From Coriolopsis trogii (lineage: Eukaryota; Basidiomycota; Agaricomycetes; Polyporales; Polyporaceae): a stretch of 64,000 nucleotides of DNA. Both the position numbers and the translations under genes were made by a program. Position 1 is the first letter of the stretch, and each line of letters opens with the position of its first letter. The notes beneath the pieces are model-generated. The model did no database searches, was not told the DNA's origin, and saw nothing but the letters and a program-made list of their open reading frames with translations. Of the stretch, positions 46,902 to 61,737 are shown one piece after another. Location: the NCBI GenBank assembly GCA_020543525.1, contig JAHYIO010000036.1:1612001-1676000 (forward strand), in the 5' to 3' direction.

Positions 46902-49540
46902 ATGTCCTCGATAGCAGAGAAGAAGGTCACGGCCGATCCGGAAGCTGTGGCTACCGTACCTGTGCCAGAGACAGAGTCGAGCGTGGACTTGAGCTTCGCG
47001 TCGACCACACGCGTCGAGCTCTGGGCTTTTTACGTCTATTACATCGTAAGCATTCATTCTTAGCATCCGGTGGCAATTGTATGCTGACTGCTGAATGACG
47101 GCCTGGTCAACCATTCACTGTCCTGTGCTATGTACGCCACCGATAGGGAAACAACGGCCTCTCGGGATTCAATTTCGGGCCGTCGCAGTTCCAGAACCTA
47201 CTCTTCTTGGCTGGGTACGATCCCAGCAAGCCTCCGTTCACGGCGTCTTGCGGGGCGGACACGGACTGCGTGTTGCCCTACCTGGGTCGCGTTCGCGATG
47301 GTGAGTGCTCGGACGACATGGAGAGTTGCACATGTGCTGATGTATACATGCATGGACGCTAGTGAACTCGATCGTGCTGCTCACGAACGGGATCAGTTTC
47401 GCTCTGCAAGCCGTCGTCTTGCTCATCATCGGCGCATGGGCTGACTATGGTCGATGGCGGTTCGTCATTTCATGTAGGACTCGGGAGACGCATTGACTAT
47501 GCCGTTGCTTTCCGATTTTCAGACCTAACATCACCATCTTCTTCACCATTCTCGCCGTCGCCGTCTCGTTCGCGTGGCTAGGCGTCGATGACCCGTCTCG
47601 ATGGGAGGCAGGTGTGGCCCTGTACATCCTGGGCTGTATGTTCCTGCTGTGCCGATCTGGTCCTACCTCTGACTCGTTCGACTTCGCCCAGTGATCACGT
47701 ACCAGTGCGCGCTTACGTTCTGGACAGCAGCCTTTCCGGGCCTTGCGCGCGACCTTCCAGAGGTACGAGAATCCGCCGCCCAGGTGGCGGCTGGGGAGAA
47801 AACGTACGTGGAGCTCCTCTACTTGCATGCGCTTGAATGTGCAGCTGACCAGGGCCTTGCTCCCGTAGCGTAGAAGAGCATGCTGACTACGAGTCGATGG
47901 AGCGGAACCGGATATCGAACGTATCATTCGCCGTCTGCTCCGCTGGCGAGATCCTCATCCTCGCTGTCATGGTTGGGATTCTCAAGGGGCTCAAGTCTGA
48001 TGCAAGCACCGAGAACAACACGAAGGCGTTCAGTGTGCTCATCGCCTTCTCCGGAGGCGTCTGGCGTGCGTCATCGCGTCATCTGCCCCTGTGCGACCTT
48101 GAAAATGGAGCATTGACTGACGAGGGTGTATAGTCCTATGCGCGTTACCGTGGTTCTTCCTCGAGAAGCGCCGTCCCGGTCTTGCCTTGCCTCCTGGGGC
48201 GTCCATGTTGACAATCGGCTTCAGGCAGACCGTTGTAGCGTTCCGGGAATGTCTGAGGCTCAAGCAGACGTTCTTGTATTTGATCTTCTATTTTCTGATG
48301 TGCGTCCTGGCGATCTCTTCACGAAGCTCTCGCATACTTCCCTCAGGGCTAACTTCCAATACAGGGGTGATGTTCTCAACACCACCGTGTAAGCCCAGGC
48401 TCACTCCACATCCACCGCATATGTGGCTTAAAGTCTTTCATTTCTCCTCTTTTTATCCCGCCAGGACCGTTATAGGCACGCTCCAGAACAGGTGCGGGCA
48501 TCCCGTTGCCAGTCATCCACGGCCGAACGCTGACGCAGACTCGCATGACGACAGCGTGGTGTCATACTCGACACTACAGCTCACACTCCTCTTGATCGTT
48601 GGTATCGTCGCGCAGGGTCTCGGCATCTAGTGCGTGGATTCTTTCCTTTCCCTGTCTCAACAATAGGGCACTTACGTGACATACTGGGATGCAGCTTGTT
48701 CTGGCTGGTGCAGAAGCGTTTCCAGATTTCAACTAAGACGGTACGTGCTGTACCGCCCATAGCATATATGTGTGTGTTCGTAGAGTGACTGAATCGACAT
48801 GACGCCAGATGCTGTGCTTCAATGTCTTCTGGATATTGATCCTCACGATCTGGGGCCTCATCGGCATTCACACCGACAAGTTCGGGTTCAAGCACGTCTG
48901 GGAGATATGGTGCCGTCGCGTCCTGAAAGTCCACGAGAGATGCCTCTCTGACACGCGGCCTGTTTTGTGTTTTGCAAACACAGGTTGTACCAGGCGTATT
49001 ATGGCCTGATGGTCTGCCCGTGGTACGCATACAGCCAGACGATGATCAGCGAGGTCTCCCCTCTGCCGCAGATGTGCGTGCTCTTTTTATTTTGTACCAG
49101 CCGACTCCGTATCGTGTCAGCTCATCCTGTGACGCAAAGGTTCTTGTTCTTTGCGCTCTTCTCGGTCGTGGGGAAGACGTCCGCGTTCATCGGCCCGCTC
49201 GTCTCCTCTGCGATCATCACCGCGTCGGGCAACAACGACAACTACCCGTTCGTGTTCCTATTCACGCTGTACGTCCGCCTCTCTTGTATGCTCTTCTTCT
49301 TTTCGCGGCCGTGTGTATATATACCTCCCTCTCCTCCCTTCCTCGTCCCGGGCCCATCGCCTACTTGCTTTCCTTCTATAGTTTCTACCAATGGAACCTG
49401 ACTCCATATCGTTTGCACATAGCGGCTCCCTCAGCACTGTCTTCCTCTACCTCGTCGACGTTCCCAAGAGCAGAAGAGAGTGCGAAGAATTTGTTTCCGC
49501 CGAGGCGAAACGCGCCGCGTTCGCGGAGGACACCACATGA
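46902..49540 (+). CDS. ATG22: Atg22-type vacuolar transporter (MFS)
   Basis: Member of the Atg22 branch of the major facilitator superfamily, which exports amino acids from the vacuole after autophagy. The ATG at 46902 (MSSIAEKKVTADPEAV) precedes the first helix ELWAFYVYYI, joined over an intron to GNNGLSGFNFGPSQFQNLLF. Further family blocks are SIVLLTNGISFALQAVVLL followed by ADYGRWR, ITYQCALTFWTAAFPGLARD, NRISNVSFAVCSAGEILIL, CALPWFFLEKRRPG, TFLYLIFYFLMGDVLNTTVT, YYGLMVCPWYAYSQTMISEV and FFALFSVVGKTSAFIGPLV. The tail DVPKSRRECEEFVSAEA ends at 49540. About eleven exons are joined by short introns. Around twelve membrane helices are expected. The specific substrate is inferred from the family. 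Confidence 0.88.
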
Positions 49541-50047
49541 GATTGCCTTATGGTGTGCTATCTCGAGAGTGCCAATGCATGTATTACGTGCTGTATCTAC
49601 GCATCAGTCTTGAGTTCTTCGAACCGAAACCGACTTGAGACATTGGCGTTCTCACATTCAGATGTCCATCTTGCTATGTACGAACGACATACTCTACTTA
49701 TCCATGAGGTGAGCACAAGTATAATTCAAAGTGAGTCCGACTCGGAGAGGCTGAGCTCCGTCAAGGACGCGATAGCCAATCCAGCGTGATGCATATCGTA
49801 AGCGCCGACTTTGTAGTACCGTCCCGGCAATGGCCGACCAAGCGTTAGTAGCATACTCTGACAGTGACACTACCCTCCGAACACAACACTCTATCGCGCA
49901 AGCTAGTCACGGAACGCTCATCTTCCTCCTAGTGTTTACTGCGGTGTGTTTCAAACGAGCTTGGACGGACGCGCACGCCGGTTATAGCTGTAACTGCATT
50001 CGCTACCTGCTCTCAAGCGTTAACAACTTGCTAGCACTCCACTCAAA
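49541..50047. other. Intergenic upstream of COQ9
   Basis: About 500 bases. A 75-codon plus-strand frame (49830-50054) overlaps the COQ9 start in another frame. It shows no family motif and is not called. Confidence 0.45.
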
Positions 50048-50911
50048 ATGCTGAGGTTAGCCTTCACGTTCTCCCTCACCTGCTGCACTGCACAAGAGAT
50101 TTGCCTGATGGCCTAGGAACCAGCTTATTCAGCTTGCGATTCCACTCGTGAAGAACTTAGGTTTCTCGCGTGAGGCCCTCGCACAGTCAGTGTTACACTT
50201 GCCCGAGCCCCATGCGCAGCCACTCTCCGATGCTGCCGTTACCGCGCTATTCGGGAATGGAGACGACGCCCGGAGGACGCTGATCGCGGGCTGGCTTGAC
50301 CTTGCGAGAGAGGATGTGAGAGCAAGCTCCCCTGCGGGCTCGCCGTTGAGGGATGTCCTCGGACGGAGGTTGAGGGCGAACGAACCTGTACTGCACCTTC
50401 TGCCGGAGGTGAGTTCGACTGTGGAGTTCTGAGTCGATCCTGTCCTCACAGGCAGTAGGCATTTGCACTGCTCGCGTCGCCTTCTTCTGCTTTACCGCCC
50501 CTCGACCCCATGCCAGGACTGAAGCACGTTTCGAAGATTGCGGACGACGCGTGTTACATCATTGGAGACACCTCTGTAGGAGTGAGTACTCAAAACCGCT
50601 GCCACGCCTGTATGTGTCTCTCATGGGATTCTAAGCCTGCTTGGTTCCGCCGTCGCGCGTCGATCGCTGCCGCGTACGGTGCTGCTGGTACGTCACTATC
50701 TATTGCTCAAGCTGTCCAACCCTCATGACCCATTCGTTCGAACCTAGAGTTGCACCAGCTCACCTCGCCTACAACGGCATACCACTTTCTTGACGATGCC
50801 CTGAATCTGACGCACAAAGTTGATTCCTCCGTCAGTGAAGTGGAGCTATTTGGGAACTATATTTGGAGGAGCTGGGCAGGGATCATCAAGAGCAGCGGTG
50901 TACTTCCTTGA
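50048..50911 (+). CDS. COQ9: Ubiquinone biosynthesis protein COQ9
   Basis: Lipid-binding accessory factor of coenzyme Q synthesis that presents the quinone ring to COQ7; mitochondrial matrix side. Exon 1 is only 8 nt (ATG CTG AG) and splices to exon 2 to give MLRNQLIQLAIPLVKNLG. The TetR-like helical core follows: FSREALAQSVLHLPEPH, PLSDAAVTALFGNGDDARRT and LRANEPVLHLLPE. Then come AFALLASP-type sequence with GLKHVSKIADDACYIIGDTS, WFRRRASIAAAYGAA|ELHQLTSPTTAYHFLDDAL and the end SWAGIIKSSGVLP at 50911. The characteristic C-terminal ELHQLTS…FLDD block is clear. The visible N-terminus is short for a mitochondrial presequence, so an upstream exon or start may exist. Confidence 0.88.
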
Positions 50912-51591
50912 GATTGGTGAGGTACAGGTGGAACATGTACCATGGCGATCATGCAGGTAGAATACATGCTTCTGGTGAGTACCCTGTGCGCTGCTATTTC
51001 ATGTGCTACCCGTGTTGGTTTCCAAACTGGTCCGTCGCTGGCCTCTAGCTCCACCTGGACCAAGAGCAACGAAACTCTCGCCTGTATTTTTGGAATGGCA
51101 GACATGCATCTTTTACCGCCGCGCACGAAGGACCGCGCATTCCTCATTGAGACTGTAAGCTTCGAAGGCGGTAGTCGCACAGAAAGCAACCGAGGTTCAA
51201 CCGGTGCGGCCACTCAGCTCAATACGAGTCACTTCTCGAGCGTCGCGGCTCACACCTCAGACTACAAAGCTGCTCCCATCAATCACGAGAACCTCCTTCG
51301 TGCGGTGACCGCACAACAATGCATCAACTTCGAGATCTCTACTTCGTTGCCGAACACGCACGCGTCATGGTCATGCCCACCATGTCGTTGTCTGGTCGTC
51401 GTCAGGCGCATGGTAGCGCGCGAAGTTGAAGGCATGCCAGGTCCAATGGATACATCGGGTATCCTAATATTTACACGACGATGTTCCGGACGGGCCGTGT
51501 CAGTGTCTGTCGCGGTTGTCCGGCTCCCGTCCAGCTCCAGCTACAGTCAGGTGTGCATCGACCACAGAATTACCGAACCATGGACCTCTGG
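50912..51591. other. Intergenic upstream of the first xylanase
   Basis: About 680 bases, expected to hold the xylanase promoter. Plus-strand open frames here lack family motifs. Confidence 0.45.
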
Positions 51592-51598
51592 TATATAA
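51592..51598 (+). promoter_or_regulatory. TATA box of xylanase copy 1
   Basis: TATATAA about 63-69 bases before the first ATG of the xylanase, a standard core-promoter distance in fungi. Inferred from position and sequence. Confidence 0.6.
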
Positions 51599-51660
51599 TA
51601 CGAAGTGTCGAGGGGCAACGGCACTAGTGAGGCTTCATCGTCCCAACGTTCGTGTTCCAG

Positions 51661-53301
51661 ATGATGAAGCTGTCGACCGCGTTCGCTTCCCTCGCCATAC
51701 TCATCCCCTGCGCCCTCGGTCAGGCACAGCAGTGGGGCCAATGTGGGGGTCAGGGGTGGTCGGAATCGACTGCATGCGTGGCGGGCTCGACCTGCACGGT
51801 CATCAACGCGTACTACTCCCAGTGTCTTCCGGGAACGGTGCGTCTTTCCCGCCCCCTCCAGCGTGGCTTCGAAGTGGATGCTGACACGTATCGCGACCGA
51901 CGGGGCAGGGAACGACGTCAGGTAAGGCAACGACGCCGAGCTCGACGGCGGGCCTGAACACGCTCGCGAAGCGGGCTGGCAAGCTGTACTTCGGGAGCGG
52001 GACGGACAACCATGAGCTCACGGACTCGGCCTACGTCGCCCTCCTCTCGGAGACGAAAGAGTTTGGCCAGATCACGCCCGGAAATAGCTTGAAATGGGTA
52101 CGCACGGCTTGGTACATGTGGTGAAGTTGAGGCAGGTGCTGACTTTGAGGTGGCGCGTGTTTGCATTGTAGGACTCGACGGAGCCCTCGCGCGGGAATTT
52201 CACGTTTACGAACGGGGATGTCGTCGTGAACCTCGCAAAGTCGAACGGACAGCTGCTGCGCGGGCACAACTGCGTGTGGCACCAGCAGCTCCCGAGCTGG
52301 GTGTCGAACGGCAATTTCAGCAAGGCGGACCTCACACAGATCATCCAGACGCATTGTGGCACGGTCGTCAGCCATTACAAGGGCCAGATGTGCGTCTTTG
52401 CTTAGTAGTTGTCCACATATGTTTTACTCATACTGAGCGGCGCTCCGTATGTTTGCAGGTGTAAGTACCCGTGCTTTTCCAAAGCTCACACAGATCGAGT
52501 ACTAACTTGACTTGTTACGAACCAGACTCCTGGGATGTTATAAATGGTACGTTTCTTCGAACTCATTGATAGCTCGAATCCGGCTCATGCACATCTCCTA
52601 TAGAACCGTTCAATGACGACGGCACCTGGCGCGCGGACGTGTTCTACAACACCCTCGGCCAAGACTACATCGCGATCGCGCTCAAAGCAGCGCGCGCGGC
52701 CGACCCGAACACAAAGCTCTACATCAACGACTACAACATCGAAAGCACGGGCGCAAAGTCGACCGCGCTGCTCAACCTCGCCAAGCAGCTCCTCGCCGAC
52801 GGCGTACCGCTCGATGGCATCGGCTTCCAAGCGCACTTGAACGTCGGCTCCATCCCGAGCTCGTTCCAGAGCGTGCTCGAGCAGTTCACCGCGCTCGGGC
52901 TGGAGGTCGCGATCACGGAGCTCGACGTCAAGATTGAGCTGCCCGCGACGGACGCGCTCCTCGCGCAGCAGCAGAAGGACTACCAGACCGTCGTGCAGGC
53001 GTGCATGAACGTGAGCAAGTGCGTGGGGATCACGATCTGGGATTACACCGACAAGGTGCGCTTCCGTTCGCGGTCGCATTGTGGCTATCTGGAGCGGTCG
53101 CTGACACTAACGTATCTCCAGTACTCGTGGATCCCGGCCACGTTCTCTGGATGGGGTGCCGCTCTGCCCTGGGACGAGGTATGACGCCTTTCACTTGGCT
53201 CATGATGGGCGGGGGGGATGTTGGTGACTAATCGTGAATTCTGATCACAGAACCTGAATATCAAGCCGGCCTACAATGGTATCGTCGCGGCTTTCTCTTG
53301 A
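51661..53301 (+). CDS. Endo-1,4-beta-xylanase GH10 with N-terminal CBM1, copy 1
   Basis: Secreted endo-xylanase hydrolysing plant xylan. ATGs lie at 51661 and 51664; the second matches the paralogue start. The signal peptide [18 protein letters not shown] is followed by a cellulose-binding CBM1 ([35 protein letters not shown]) with its expected Cys and aromatic residues. The linker is very short (ATTPSSTAG). The GH10 domain starts [19 protein letters not shown]. It has [48 protein letters not shown] with the acid/base Glu, LYINDYNIE and AITELDVK with the nucleophile Glu. It ends [18 protein letters not shown] before the stop at 53301. Seven or so short introns keep the frame. The second copy lies tail to tail at 53617-55222. 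Confidence 0.93.
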
Positions 53302-53616
53302 AGTCGACCCCGCGGGTGCCTCCGACTTACACTCGCGAGCCGCTGTTGAGTTATTACGGCAAATGCAGTGAATGCATACCTTACTTGACCGAGTCACTGG
53401 CAGTTGTTCAATGTGCTCACTTGCGCGAACGTAGTCCGTCCGGAGGCTGACCGTGAGAGGTTGTTCCTGAACTGGCGAACGTATCAACGTGAACCCTGTA
53501 CGAGATGAACCGGAGAGACAATCTATAAGACGTGCCCACATAGAGCTTACACCCAGACGATATATTACATGGTTTTGATTCGACAGGAGACCGTTGCCCT
53601 CCAGTCCTTCAATTAC
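53302..53616. other. Shared 3' spacer between convergent xylanases
   Basis: 315 bases between the two stop codons. It holds both 3' ends; transcripts may overlap. No other feature seen. Confidence 0.5.
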
Positions 53617-56419
<2,803 letters not shown>

Positions 56420-59400
56420 CTAGGTCTTTGCGACTGCCCCCCACCGCTGCACGACAGGGTCGTCGGGCTTGGTGTCGGGGTGAATTTGTATCTTCCCTTC
56501 CCAGAGAGCCGCCGACGACTTTGAAGGGTCGAAGCTCGCCGGGTGAGAGAGACCGCTTGGCGATTGCGGCGCCCAGCCAGCGCCGATGGACGATGCGATC
56601 AGTGTCGGGACCATGGTCATGATACCCGGTCTGTGGATACGGATTCAGTCTCAACCAGGGGAAATGAGCACGGATAAGACGAAACACGTACAGCGCAACG
56701 CGCGACTCGGGCGCCAGGCGGACATTCCGACTCTTGCCAACATATGATGACGCGCGCATGCGTCCGCCGCGGACGTGTGAGAACATGTTGAGGTTGTCGC
56801 GGACGAGCTGGATCGCCGAATTCCACTCCGCGTCGGGGCGCGTAGTCGGTAGGACTTCCGGGTTGGGCATGAGCCGCACCTTGATGAAGAACCGCTCGAT
56901 GGGGCCGTTGGGGACACAACGGATGAGAGCACCGAGAGGGATGGAAACGAAGCCGAGACCGAGGGCAATGCCCCACTCACGACCACCGATCGGAGTCACC
57001 TGGAAAGCTGCACCGCCCACAAACACAATGAGGACCTGTATAGCGACCTCTACAATATGCGGGACAATCAGTAAAACAAAGCAATTGTGAGATAGACCGA
57101 GACGAACCAATTAGGGTGATACCCATGAAGTAGTAGTTCTTGGTGATGCCTGCGAATATGTTCAGGTGATTATCGAGCCGACGGGAGTTGATAGAGTTGA
57201 AGATTTGAGCGAAGACGAAGATGTTGAAGACAAGCGTCTGCACGATGGTGTCGTTCTTCTTCGATGACTCGAGACCAAGAATGCGGAGACCCAAGAAGTG
57301 GAAGATGAGCGTGATGATGGTCTGGTACGCAGACTGTCCGAGAATCTGTTTGTACATATCGACAGAGAACAGCGGCGCCGTCTTCTTGTCCGGCTTGCGG
57401 TCGAGCAACGCAGGCGTCGCAGGATCCGTGGCCAGAGCAAGAGCGGCAAAGGTGTCCATGATGATGTTGATCCAGAGCAGCTGTACCGCAGACAGAACAG
57501 ACTCTTCCTCCACCGACGCAACCGCAGACACGAACGTGATGATGACAGCCGTGATGTTCGTAGAGATCTGGAACTGGAGGAACTTGCGCACCGCGTCGTT
57601 GACGCAGCGGCCCCACATAATCGCCTTCACGATGGAGGCGAAGTTGTCGTCCATAAGGATGATGTCCGAAGCCTCCTTGGCGACCTCAGTACCGGCGATA
57701 CCCATAGAGAAACCCACATCCGCCTTCTTGAGGGCGGGTCCGTCGTTCGTGCCATCACCAGTCACGCCCACGATCTCGCCGAGATCACGCAAGGTCTCAA
57801 CAAGTAGCTGCTTGTCCTCGGGGGACGAACGTGCAAGCACCTGAAGCCGCGGGACAACTTCCTGAAGGTCCTGCTTCTCGAGTTGCCGGAAGATGGGTCC
57901 CTCCATGATGATTCCGCCGGCGGTGTAGATGCCACATTGCAGCGCGATCGAACGGGCAGTGAGGACGTTGTCTCCGGTGCACATCTTGACGGTGACGCCC
58001 GCTTTGTGGCAATCCGCCACGGCTTCACGAACACCGGGGCGCAGAGGATCTTCGATACCGGTAATGCCGATGAGCGTAAGGTCATGAGCAAGATCATCGT
58101 AGGGAACCTGCAGACTAAGTCAGATAACCGAAGAGTGAGACGTATGATAGACGTACCTCGTCTTCCGCCTCAGCATGTACGCCTTGCGGCGGCCAGCTCT
58201 CGAAATCACGGTAACAGATCGCAATAGTCCGCAGTGTCTGATTAGCATAAAAGATAATAGTCCGTTGAATGTTGTCGCGCCCAAGCTCGTCTATCTCCCG
58301 GGTGTCAACGAAATCCGTATCTTGCGAACCGCGCTCGACGACGATGTGGTGCGAACACTTCTTCGTCAGGATCTCGCTAGCACCCTTGAGGTAGACGCGG
58401 TATTGGCGCTTCGAGATTTTGACGACGACGCCCATGGCCTTGCGCTCGCTGGAGAATGGGATCATCTGCACGATCTCCGCGCCCTCGCGCGTAGCCTTGT
58501 AGTCTGCCCAGCCGTTCTCCTTGGCGAACTTGAGCAGAGCGGTCTCAGTCTTGCTGCCGACGAAGACCTTCTTCCCTGTCTCCGGGTCGTCATCTTCGAA
58601 GGCGGTAGAGTTGATCGCAATCGCCTTGTTGAACAGATCTTGGATAGCGGGAGAGAGGGTAGAGTTCATCTGTTCCTGGTCGATGGAGAAGTCCTGCGTG
58701 TGCTTCGACGAGGCGCCCTGGACGCCCGGCTCTTCATCGGCGTTCGTGCGAGCCATGTTATCCTCGAGGCGGTGAACGAACTTGCAGTGGATCCCAACCG
58801 AGCCGGCGACGACCGTCATGTCGTTCTGGGTCAAGGTACCCGTCTTATCCGTGCAAATGACAGAGGCGTTGGCCATCGTCTCACAAGAGCCGAGGACGCG
58901 CACAAGAAGGTTCTCTTTGGTCATGCGCTTCGTGGCAAACGCGAGAGCAAGTGTGACAGCGAGTGGGAGACCTAGCGGATAAAACAATCAGAATGACGGA
59001 AACACATGGACCAGGCGAGGCTACAAACCTTCTGGCACAGCAACGACAATGAGGGTCACCGAGATGATGAGAATCTGCACAAAGGCGATGCCCCATTGAC
59101 TCGGAGTCCGCTCCGGGTTGTGTGTCCCTAGCTGGACGAAGAATCGAATCATCAACGCCGTAAATAGAATGAGACCGGCGGCGCTGCCGAGTTTCGCGAT
59201 GAGCTCCGCGAGGTTGTTCAACTTGATCTGGAGCGGTGTGTTATCCGTGTCACCGCGCAGCGCTAAAATACTGTCAGGGAACACGCAAGTGTGGATCTTT
59301 GTGGCACGCACCCATCATAATACGCCCGTTGAATGACCGTGTGCCGACCGCGATGACCACGTAGCTGCCATAACCCTCAAGCACCTTACTGCCACTAATC

Positions 59401-61204
59401 ATGAAACAGTCTGTGTGCTTGAGGTCTCCTCCCTCCTCCATAGCGCCCTTGATACAGTCCTCGTACGCTACCTTCTTGATAGCGTCCGATTCACCCGTAG
59501 CACCGGATTCGTCGCACTTGACGTTGTGGCCAGAGAGAAAGACGCCGTCGCAAGGAATGATTTCGCCCGGTTCGACCAGAGCGACATCGCCAACGACAAC
59601 CTCCTTGATGTCGATAACCGTTTCAATTCCGTCACGAACGACTTTGACGCCACGTTCCTCTTTCTTCTCGTTAAGAGACTGGAACTGGCGCTCCTTCTGC
59701 CAATCGTTGATCGAACCGACCATGACCTTGTGTAGAACAATTAGCAGCATTCGACGGTGATGCGATAGGCATACTTACGACAATGATGATGGCAACCATA
59801 ATGGCCACACCCTCCACCCAGTCGACGGGAGGTTCGCCTTCGGGTCTTGGCGTGCCGAAGTCTTGGAAAAACCCGAGAGCCAACGATACGACCGCTGCGA
59901 TGGACAGAAGTACCTATAGGGATGTGTTGAAAGGGTTGGATTGCGCGCATTGAACGAAAATGACGAACCAAAACTTTGTCCTTCAACGCGAGCCACATGA
60001 GCTGAAGCAGCGTCTTCGTCTTTCGTGCCGGGAGAACGTTCGCGCCATAAACGCGCCGCCGCTCTTCAAGGTTGGCCTCATACGTCGGTCCTTCGCCTTC
60101 GGCAACGTTGACCTCCGAAGGGTTCTGTAGGGGGAGGCCGCCGCCCTCCTCTCCTCCAGGCCCAGTAAGTACCAGTTTTGGTACATCACCGGCGCTGGTC
60201 TCCGGCTGTCGGTCGTGGCGTTGGGATGCGCCGGTACCCGCGCCCGCTTCAGATCCCGCACCTGGTCGGCCGTCCTTGTCGACACGAGGCGCGAATGCCC
60301 CATGGTGAGAGGCATCGGCAGCCTTTCCTAGAGCCTTGCTACTCAGACCTCGCTTCCGGTGAGTACCAAGCGCCTTGAGCAACCCATCCACGCCACCCAT
60401 GTCCTTCAATGTATCCAAATTCTTCGGATCAACGAGCGACGCGAGCTTAAACGGCCCATGCGGGAAAACGCCGCGGTCAATGTGCTCGTCCTGTGCAAGG
60501 TCGATGACCGGGCGGGGCTCGTCCTGTTGCGAATCCGCACCGTCAGCCTCTTTGCCTGTATGCGTGTCGTCATCGAGCTTCGGGCGGGACATTGAGCGGG
60601 AGCGCATCGTCTTGTCGTCCACTTCAGACGCTCCATCGTAGTGCGTGTGAGTCGGTGAAGCGATGGTGCTCCCGTCACCGCCGGTATGCTGCGGCGTAAG
60701 GAGCTGCATGTTGTAGCTGTGCGAGTCGGGCTCCGTGCCTTCGGTACTGCCCTCCATGGAACTTGCGACCGAGCCCTTTCTCCGGTGCTGGTAGTGCGGG
60801 GTGAGGAGGTTCAGTGACGACATACCACTCTTGTCCTCTGGACGGTTCTCGCGTAGCGCGAGGGAGGATGGGGCGGCAAAATGGACTGAACTCCGCGTGG
60901 AAAGGGTAGGCGAGGGCGGGACGTGTGTATCCATCGAGCTCGTGAAAGACGGGGAAGGCGAACCAGGTGACAAAGAGGGCGCGTCTAGGGACGAGCGCGG
61001 GGCTGCGCCCGGGACGTTGAGTGGTGAAAGAAATGTGGACGGCGGGGAACGCGACACGCTGCCGGGACTGAATGCACTCGAATCGGAGGGAGGCGCGTCA
61101 TGTGCATGGTGGTCGTCAGGAGGAGATACGCTGAGGTTGGGGGTGGAAGAAAGGTCTGTGGTGACGATGGCGGGAATGTCGGGTTTGCTGTCTGCGTTAC
61201 TCAT
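56420..61204 (-). CDS. PMC1: P-type calcium-transporting ATPase (P2B, PMC1 type)
   Basis: Calcium pump, most likely vacuolar, that removes Ca2+ from the cytosol. The ATG at 61204 opens a long (~300 residue) Ser/Pro-rich cytosolic N-terminus, typical of filamentous-fungal PMC1 homologues. It ends in FKLASLVDPKNLDTLKDMGG. The pump core shows the actuator motif CDESGATGESDAIKK, the M4 motif VAVPEGLPLAVTLALAFA, the phosphorylation site ICTDKTGTLTQND near 58850-58815, the nucleotide-binding region VFVGSKTETALLKFA, and the hinge VGVTGDGTNDGPALKKADVG. The M5-M6 region ends VQLLWINIIMDTFAALALA. After an intron the C-terminus follows (EVAIQVLIVFVGGAAF), with a short tail to the stop at 56420. All catalytic motifs are intact. 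About seven introns. Confidence 0.93.
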
Positions 61205-61298
61205 TGGAAAGCTTGTCGAGGACGGCGAGAGGATGAGAGAGAGAGGCGTGGAGCAGGGCGGAGAGGGGAAACATGAACGGTTGGAGGTAGAGGTTGAG

Positions 61299-61306
61299 TT
61301 TTAATA
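61299..61306 (-). promoter_or_regulatory. TATA-like element of the calcium pump gene
   Basis: TATTAAAA on the minus strand, about 95 bases upstream of the ATG at 61204. Inferred from position. Confidence 0.4.
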
Positions 61307-61398
61307 CCCCATCAACCCTTCCAATGGAACATCGCGCACTGCCTGTGCGGCGCCTATTGTTTATGTCCATACTCGGCCGCTAAGCCCCAACCTAAGCG

Positions 61399-61737
61399 TC
61401 AGATAAGTCCTAAAAGGTCTTGGCGTCTCCGCGATCGCTCCTCCGCCGCGTCCGCCCAGCGCAGGCACCACGCCTCGTCCGCACGGCCCTCAACCAAGCC
61501 ACCCGCGTCGTCGTCGTTTCCAACGTCGATATCCGCCTCCAGGCCCTCGCTCGGATTTGCAGCTAGGGCCTCCAGGCTGTATCGGATTATAGACATGTCC
61601 GCCTCCCAGCTACAGCCTTGGCTTTGCGTTCGACAGGAAAGACACCTTGCACTGCGGCGTCGCGAGTTGTCGGTCTCCGGCTGAAAGCGATGATCCTGCC
61701 ATGGAGATGTGTGTATGCCGACGATCTCCTCGCACAT
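61399..61737 (-). CDS. Small hypothetical protein
   Basis: An intact ATG-to-stop frame of 112 codons (MCEEIVGIHTSPWQDHRF…), Arg-rich in the middle and acidic in the second half (EADIDVGNDDDAGGLVEG). No signal peptide, membrane segment or known motif. Lying upstream of the calcium pump gene, it could be chance. Confidence 0.25.
   Translation of the reverse strand: MCEEIVGIHTSPWQDHRFQPETDNSRRRSARCLSCRTQSQGCSWEADMSIIRYSLEALAANPSEGLEADIDVGNDDDAGGLVEGRADEAWCLRWADAAEERSRRRQDLLGLI

Noticed and set aside
28155..50911. Autophagy or biosynthetic gene cluster
   Set aside because: Only two autophagy genes about 17 kb apart, with unrelated housekeeping genes between; no pathway regulator or backbone enzyme seen.
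59983..60678. Minus-strand frames of 90-110 codons in the calcium pump N-terminus
   Set aside because: Second frames of the long Ser/Pro-rich first exon; the frame from 61204 is uninterrupted into the pump core.
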